Shown here: positions 58,290 to 64,000 of the stretch, in pieces | Position numbering within the stretch: the stretch's first letter is position 1 | Layout: each line of letters begins with the position of its first letter | Source of the DNA: Aurifilum marmelostoma | Taxonomy: Eukaryota > Ascomycota > Sordariomycetes > Diaporthales > Cryphonectriaceae | Direction: 5' to 3' | NCBI GenBank assembly: GCA_027559495.1 | Contig: JAMXSV010000023.1 | Coordinates: forward strand, 248,001-312,000 | DNA: 64,000 nt | Notes under the pieces: model-generated | Databases searched by the model: none | The model's input: only the letters and a program-made list of their open reading frames with translations | What the model was told of the DNA's origin: nothing | Made by a program: the position numbers and the translations under genes

Positions 58290-59552
58290 GCTTTGCTTGC
58301 TCATCATCACTTCAGGATCAGACTCGAAATGGATTCGTTGAGACATCAACCTGGTATGTGGCGACTTGGACACCGAGGCAAAGGATCTGGTAAGCCTTCT
58401 TAATCCTTCTAGAAACGATTGCAACACAACTTGAGCTCCGGCCCTGAACCGAGACCCGTACCAGCATTGTGGTCTGGCTCTTACAAGACACCTTGAAGAG
58501 GCTGGGTTTCTGGGAAGGAGCAGACCCCGGCTCTTGGGACGTCTCAGCCCTACCTAAGCAACTTGTTCCGGCAGGCACTTTGATGCTGCTTTTTTCTTCT
58601 TTTTCTTATTGGGTTGTGTGACCTGTCCTCTGTCCCTGTACGCACCTCTTCAGGATTCAACGGGTCTTGCTCGGCATGCAACGAGCCAGCCTTTTGCGCA
58701 GGATTCCCTGTCAGGGTGGTCCCTTGAGACGGATCTCTACGTCACATTCGAAGTGTCAATCAACAGTCTCTTGCTTTGTCCTACGTCGTGCCTGATTTTC
58801 CTGACCTGCCTTGCTGGGCGGCCACTCATTGGAAGGTCTAGACGCACGATTTGTCTACGGCGGCCATCTGGGCAAGTGACACGAGTCGGTACTTCCGAAA
58901 GAGTATTGTCAAGGCTATACACTAAGAGTCCTATCACAGACGGGCTCAAGATGGCACCAGCAGCCTTGCAGCCTACTCAGTGGCGGACAGGAGCTCATTT
59001 GCGTAGGCATTGGAGGAGCAGTCTGACTCGTGATGGTTACTCGTACCGCTCCACCGGCATCTTGAGACTGAAGTGATTTTCATTTTCTCTGTACAGGAAG
59101 CCCTAGACGGCAAGATCGCTCTACACACGACCGAGGAGGCTCCGACGGGTGTGCGCTCCGTGCCATATGGGCCATGCTATGCAGTGAGGTCAATGAGGGG
59201 CCGGGATGCAAGCAATTGACCACATGTGGGCTGACGAGAAGGTACACCAAGCCAGGAGGGTTTGTTCCTCCGTGGACGATTGAGGATCCTCATTGTCAAG
59301 CTTGCATATGGTTCGCATTACTAAGTGTGGAAGCGACTTTGTGTAACATCACTGTGCAACCTGGGCTTTGGTCAGGTGTGCACCCTGTACGGCAGCGTGG
59401 GATTGGGCGAAACGCGAGATCCAGCCTCGTCCTTCTGCAGAAAGTAGGCTCTCGCCTAGGATTCAGCATGAGTATCCGAAGGCAACGATTTGGATAACTG
59501 CAGTCAGCCGATGCCGTGTAGGAAAAGCAAACCTGGGAAAGAAGGGAGGGGC

Positions 59553-59579
59553 AAAAAAAAAAAAAAAAAAAAAAAAAAA
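59553..59579. repeat. A27 mononucleotide tract
   Basis: Twenty-seven consecutive A on the plus strand. There is no gene upstream, so it is not an obvious retro-copy tail. Length may be inaccurate. Confidence 0.85.
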
Positions 59580-61260
59580 GGCGCACAGTCCATGCCGCCA
59601 GACAGAGAAGGAGAACATAAAGAAGAGAAGACAGAGGGAGAGAAAAGTACCCCCCCAGGTGGCCGCTGCTGTAGATCGGGTGTTAGAAGATGCACCGTCA
59701 ATTCCCTCTTTTGCCCAGGGATTTGTGAGAGCTAACAAGCGCGGTCTGGTTACACAATATCAGCAGAACCTGGCGAGAAAACAGCGCTTGTGGGACTGGA
59801 GCGTCACAGGTAAGACACCACAACAAGGTTACAGCTGTCAGCTTCCAGCTCTGGCGATGCTGCCGCAGGTCAGCTTATCGTTGCTGTCCTCCTCCACGAC
59901 AAATCCTCCAACCACGGTTTCCCTCCCCCTCACCTGCATACTATGTGGTATTACTCGTCATCCAAGGTCCTTGGGGGGGGGGGCCTACGGCGACATACTT
60001 TCAATATGGAGAGACCCACAACCATTGAGACTTGGCGATACCGCGGAGACGGGCTGTCTGGTGCGCGGGGCCAGAGAAGCACACAACTCTTCCAGTCTGA
60101 AAATTTTGGGGGGGGAGAGGGGGCGGGTTCGTTTTGATACAATGGCAGGCGCAGCAGTCAAGTGGCAAGATTTCTATGTGGAGGGAGGCTTGCGAGACTG
60201 AGATACGAAAAAGGAGGATTGTCATTTTTCTCTTTTTTGGGGGAGCCCCCCTATCTGACCGCAGAAAAAGGTGCTGGCTGACCAGTAATTATATTCGTAG
60301 GTGCTCTCATCACTGTGTTTGAGTTTACCTGGACGCTAAGCAGCCACTTTGGGGGGGGGGCACTGCAGGTGCTAGGGCTGCAGGGCGGCAGAAAATGTAG
60401 GTAGGTTTGGTAGGTTACATGGTGACGGATTAGTATGCTGCGAGGAGGATTCTAATCCCTGAAACCCACAGCCATGATCAAAGTACCCAGTAGCCCGGGT
60501 ACATGCCACGCAGGCTATCGCTTCTGACGCTGCATCCTGCTGCCCTCAGCCACATCTACAGCAGCTGCAATCGATAGGCAGGCAGGCATATTGGTGGTCA
60601 TCCTTCCATGTCCGCGTCTGACAAGACTTGGACAGGTTTGCGGCACGCATGGACTCTCTCGAGCCCGTCTCCGACCGGATAGAAAAATCCGCAGGGCTGC
60701 ATCACCCGTTCTCTGCTGCTCCCCTCCGGAAAAGGCCAGACTAAGACAGTCCCGTCTGCTTACACCACAAGTGTATTCCTCTTTATGCTGCCTAAGTACG
60801 CGCCCGCTCTGCTAACTGGGGTTCGATATCATCCGATGAATCCCCCTGCTCTCACCCCAAGTCTCCTCGTCGGCAACTTACATGTCTCTCACGGCTCAAA
60901 ACAAAATTCCGCAGGATCCTTCCAAGTTGACTGACATTAAACGTCGTGAAGAGTGTAACCCACCCCTGCAAGAATTTGTATTGTTTGCAAACTGCAGTCA
61001 CTTTCTTCAGACGACACCCCCCCCCCCTCTTCCTCCTCCTTCTTATTCTGTCTCACCAACCAGCAGCCACACACACACACACAGAGAGACACACATCCCC
61101 TCTCCCTCTCCCTCTCTCACACACACACTCTCTCTCTCGCCCAGTCTTGCTCAGTCTCACGCTACCAGGCTGCTGCTCGTCGAACCACCCGCCATCTCAG
61201 ATCAGCGAGCTAGGCCACGTGCAATGCTGGCCATAAAATCTCAGCTTAAGAATATATAAC

Positions 61261-63827
61261 ATGTCTCGACACGACCCTAACCAGTCATCTGGGTTGGAGC
61301 CTCCTCTTTACAGCTGCTACCGTCTTGACGCCATGCCTTCCGGCTCTCGATCCTCAAGCCCAGCAGCGACGCCGGCCTCATCCGGCAGAAAAGGGTCTAA
61401 GAAGGTCAGAACAGGCTGTGTGACCTGCAAGTAAGTTTACCCGGCATCCGCCCACCTCGGAGCCACGAGCCGCTGGAGTAAGTAACGCTCACCCTCGGAC
61501 TTAGAATACGCAAGGTCAAATGCGATGAGACGAAACCCTTCTGTCTAAGGTGCACAAAGACCGGGCGCAAATGCGATGGCTACCTCGACCCCAGGGCTCT
61601 GGCCGGCAGGCGCCTGAAGAAGGAGAAGAGCCCCCATGATCACGTCCTGGGACCACTCCTCGAATTTTCTGCGCCAGAGGAGAAACGATCCTTTTACTTC
61701 TTCCAGCAAGTCACGGCACCTTGCATCTCTGGAGACTTCGATGCCTCTTTTTGGAGGGTCATCGTCCTACAGATCTCACAGACGGAGCCTGCAGTCCGGC
61801 ATGCTGTCCTCGCCGTGAGTAGTCTCCACGAGGGTCTTTCCGCTGGAACCATTGCCCCAGCTAGAAATGGTGCTGCGCTTCCACAGAACACGCAGTCCTT
61901 CGCCCTCCAACAGTACAACAAGGCCATCGCTCGTCTCTTGGACCAGATGAACAATCCCCTCACCAAGCCTCTTGCCTCCCTGCTCACATGCGTCCTCTTC
62001 GTCTGCATTGAGTACATGCAGGGCAAGGACAAGGAGTCGCTCATACACCTCGAGCAGGGCAGACAGCTCCTGGCAAGGCTGGACCAGCGGTCCATGGACC
62101 CCGAGATGGACTGCATCGTCCGGCATGTGGTCCCGCTGTACACCCGCCTCAGCCTCACATCATTCCTCTTTGGGGCCAGCCCGATACCCATACCTGAGTC
62201 TCTCAAACCGCAGAGGGAGATCCCTGATACTTTTGACACGATCGACAACATGCGGCACAGCATGCACGAATTCATGGAGCAGGCGTTTCGATTCACGCAG
62301 CGAGCACGGCCGGCCAAGAACCCCAGCGACCACATCCCACGAGAGACAATGAGGCTGCTCGAGGTAGAGCAAGACCGCCTGCTGTCGCGACTGGCCAAGC
62401 TCAACGTGGCGTTCTCCCTGTTCCGGGCCTCGAGGTCGCAGCTCGGCCCCGAGAACGCACTCCTGGTCCTCCAGATGTATCTGCATGCACAGCACATCTG
62501 GATCTCTACGGCACTGAGCTCGTCCGAAGTTGTTTATGACGACTTTCTCTCCTCCTTCGCAGCCATCGTCCCACTGGCCGCCGCATACCTTGACCTAGAG
62601 GCCTCGCCACAACACCTTCCGGTCCTCACACAACAGAGATATCCGCCCACTACAGAGATACAGCAGTACTTCCCAGCAACAGAGCAGCTCTCCATCGCCT
62701 ACACCAGCAATTTCACCTTTGAGACACACATCATCCCGCCCTTGTACTATGTGGCCACCAAATGCAGGCACCCTCTGATCCGCCGATCGGCTCTAGAGCT
62801 GCTCAAGCGGAACCCGTTCCGACGCGAGAACCTGTGGCGGGCCAGCGTGATGGGTGCCCTGGCAGGGCATATCGTCTCCCTGGAGGAGCGATGGGCCCAG
62901 ACATCAGGGAGCTCTTCTTCCATGAGGCAGTCAATATCCAGCATAGCGGAAGCCTCGCTGGAGAACACAAGTCTCGACACGCCACCACATCAGATGCCGC
63001 CTCCCCATGACCCACAGCAGCATTATGATGCCCGCAGTGATCTCGGCCCCTACCGCGTGGGCATGGAGGGCGAGCAGCACAAGCGTGCCGTCGTATCACC
63101 CGCTACCGTGCCGAGAACGATGCCCGTCCTAAGCCACGGCAGCATTGAGTCTTTTCAGGCACCTCTGGACCCGTCCATCCTCATGCAGGTGGACGTCGAA
63201 GTCTCGTCGTCACTGTCACAGCCACCATCGCTTGCCTCGCTCACATCCATCGACGATGGGTACTCAATAGCCTCTATCGCAGAGCCAGCGATGGCGTTCT
63301 TGAGCCACCACCCTCAAGGGCATGACGACACCTGGCTATGGCAGCAGCAGCAGCAGCAGCAGCAGGGGTCTCAAGGCCCTGAATTCTATCAGCAGCAACC
63401 ATCTCTAGGCAGGTCTTTTACGGCTGCCTCCTATGATACTATTCGAAACTCTAATCAGATGCACCACGTAGAGCAGGGTGGTGGGCCGGCGGATGGCTCG
63501 TCCCACTCCAGCAGCTCGGAGATCTCGTCCGTGGACATGGAGGAGCAAAGTGGCTACCAAGCGATGACCAACACCCGTGCACCCTATCAGCAACAGCTCA
63601 CAAGACCTGCATCGTTATCCTCCTTGCAACAGGTGCCGACGGACAACAGTGGAACCCCGAAGAATCTGCCCACAGAGGCGCCATTTGGACTGCCCGAGGA
63701 GTTGCGCGTGCACGATGCCATCATTGGACCGGAGAGGGAGGACGGCACGTGGGTGGCGGTGTTTAGGAAGCTGCATGGCTTCGACACGGACTGGGATGTT
63801 CAGCATGAGTGGGTTGCTACGTTATAG
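61261..63827 (+). CDS. Zn2Cys6 transcription factor with fungal-specific regulatory domain
   Basis: This is a DNA-binding regulator whose targets I cannot name. Exons 61261-61430 and 61505-63827 give 830 residues from the first ATG. The binuclear zinc cluster at residues 53-80 has the pattern CX2CX6CX6CX2CX6C (CVTCKIRKVKCDETK, then FCLRCTKTGRKC), split by the intron. A helical region from about residue 125 to 430 resembles the fungal transcription-factor domain of the DUF3468 type (FQQVTAPCISGDF, PAVRHAVLAVSSLHEG, ALLTC-like LASLLTCVLFVCIEYMQG). The rest is disordered, with a Gln run near residue 665 and a conserved-looking end (WVAVFRKLHGFDTDWDVQHE). A TATATAA box directly before the first ATG suggests that translation may start at the next Met (61333, MPSGSRSSSP). 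Confidence 0.9.
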
Positions 63828-64000
63828 GTGGATTGGGTGGGGGCTTTTTTTTCTAGAAATGGCATAGAGCTTCCTGGTTTGGAAGCGTTTTCGAGCGAGG
63901 GGTTTGGGCGAACAACAGCAAGGGCTGGGATACTGTTACTGTAGGCTTGTGGTGGCAGGCGTCTGTGAGAACTCAAATTTAGCCCTAATTTGGGGTTATT
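63828..64000. other. 3' flank of the Zn2Cys6 regulator
   Basis: This is non-coding sequence to the window edge, presumably 3' UTR. It contains a T9 run near 63845. Confidence 0.5.

Larger units (their letters stand above)
57417..61260. other. repeat-rich intergenic, upstream of the Zn2Cys6 regulator
   Basis: I see no supported gene in 3.8 kb. The segment holds a 131-nt pure pyrimidine tract, an A27 run, G11 at 59973-59983, G10 at 60351-60360, C11 near 61017-61027 and CA/CT-rich stretches at 61067-61135. The last 380 nt contain a 125-codon open frame (60882-61259) that ends one base before the regulator's first ATG, and a TATATAA box at 61253-61259. Confidence 0.5.

Noticed and set aside
59553..59579. 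A27 run as a retrotransposon tail
   Set aside because: No reverse transcriptase, no retro-copy and no target-site duplication seen next to it.
1..64000. CRISPR array, biosynthetic cluster or novel multi-gene system
   Set aside because: No spaced direct repeats. The neighbouring genes are unrelated housekeeping genes, and no backbone synthase or linked enzymes are present.

Overview
This window is nuclear DNA from a filamentous ascomycete, most likely a Sordariomycete. The evidence is the short GT-AG introns (about 48-153 nt) with CTRAY-type branch sites, the fused trifunctional trpC gene (GATase-IGPS-PRAI), a Zn2Cys6 regulator, a carboxypeptidase Y of CpyA type and a Nup188 close in length to that of Chaetomium. 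There is no operon structure, no rRNA, no CRISPR array, no recognisable transposon and no tRNA that I could support.

Layout. 1-9 kb: the ISWI-partner subunit ITC1, ribosomal protein uS13 (RPS18) and the 60S maturation factor SDO1, the last two convergent. 10-17 kb: vacuolar carboxypeptidase Y and, convergent with it, a class I cyclic-nucleotide phosphodiesterase. 17-27.4 kb: a 10.3-kb stretch with no supportable gene, full of microsatellites and purine/pyrimidine tracts. 27.4-36 kb: a UBP12-like deubiquitinase and an insulin-degrading-enzyme-type M16 protease, both on the minus strand. 39-50 kb: a compact housekeeping cluster made of an MPP6-family exosome cofactor, the complex I zinc subunit (divergent from MPP6), an RRM/RGG protein, the SNARE Use1 (divergent from the RRM gene), a BRCT-WGR protein and trpC. 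50-57.4 kb: the nucleoporin Nup188 (divergent from trpC) and the mitochondrial chaperone Tim9. 57.4-61 kb: a repeat-rich spacer. 61-64 kb: a Zn2Cys6 transcription factor.

The genes are mostly unrelated housekeeping functions, and I see no gene cluster or new multi-gene system. The strongest unexpected signal is that four conserved genes (ITC1, phosphodiesterase, UBP12, trpC) are each out of frame at one point, always at a G/C run of 6-7 nt and always by one extra base. Removing that base restores both the family motifs and the downstream splice phase in every case, so systematic homopolymer over-calling is the likeliest cause. The second is the RRM/RGG gene: its TAG stop is followed in frame by 94 open, strongly protein-like codons, which suggests readthrough, a nonsense allele or alternative splicing. 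Smaller points are a diverged copy of the ITC1 tail just downstream of ITC1, a GC-AG intron in the MPP6 gene, a PTS1-like C terminus on the M16 protease, a deubiquitinase without the usual DUSP region, and a Gcn4/CPC1 site upstream of trpC. Exon limits were set by eye from splice signals and checked by phase arithmetic.
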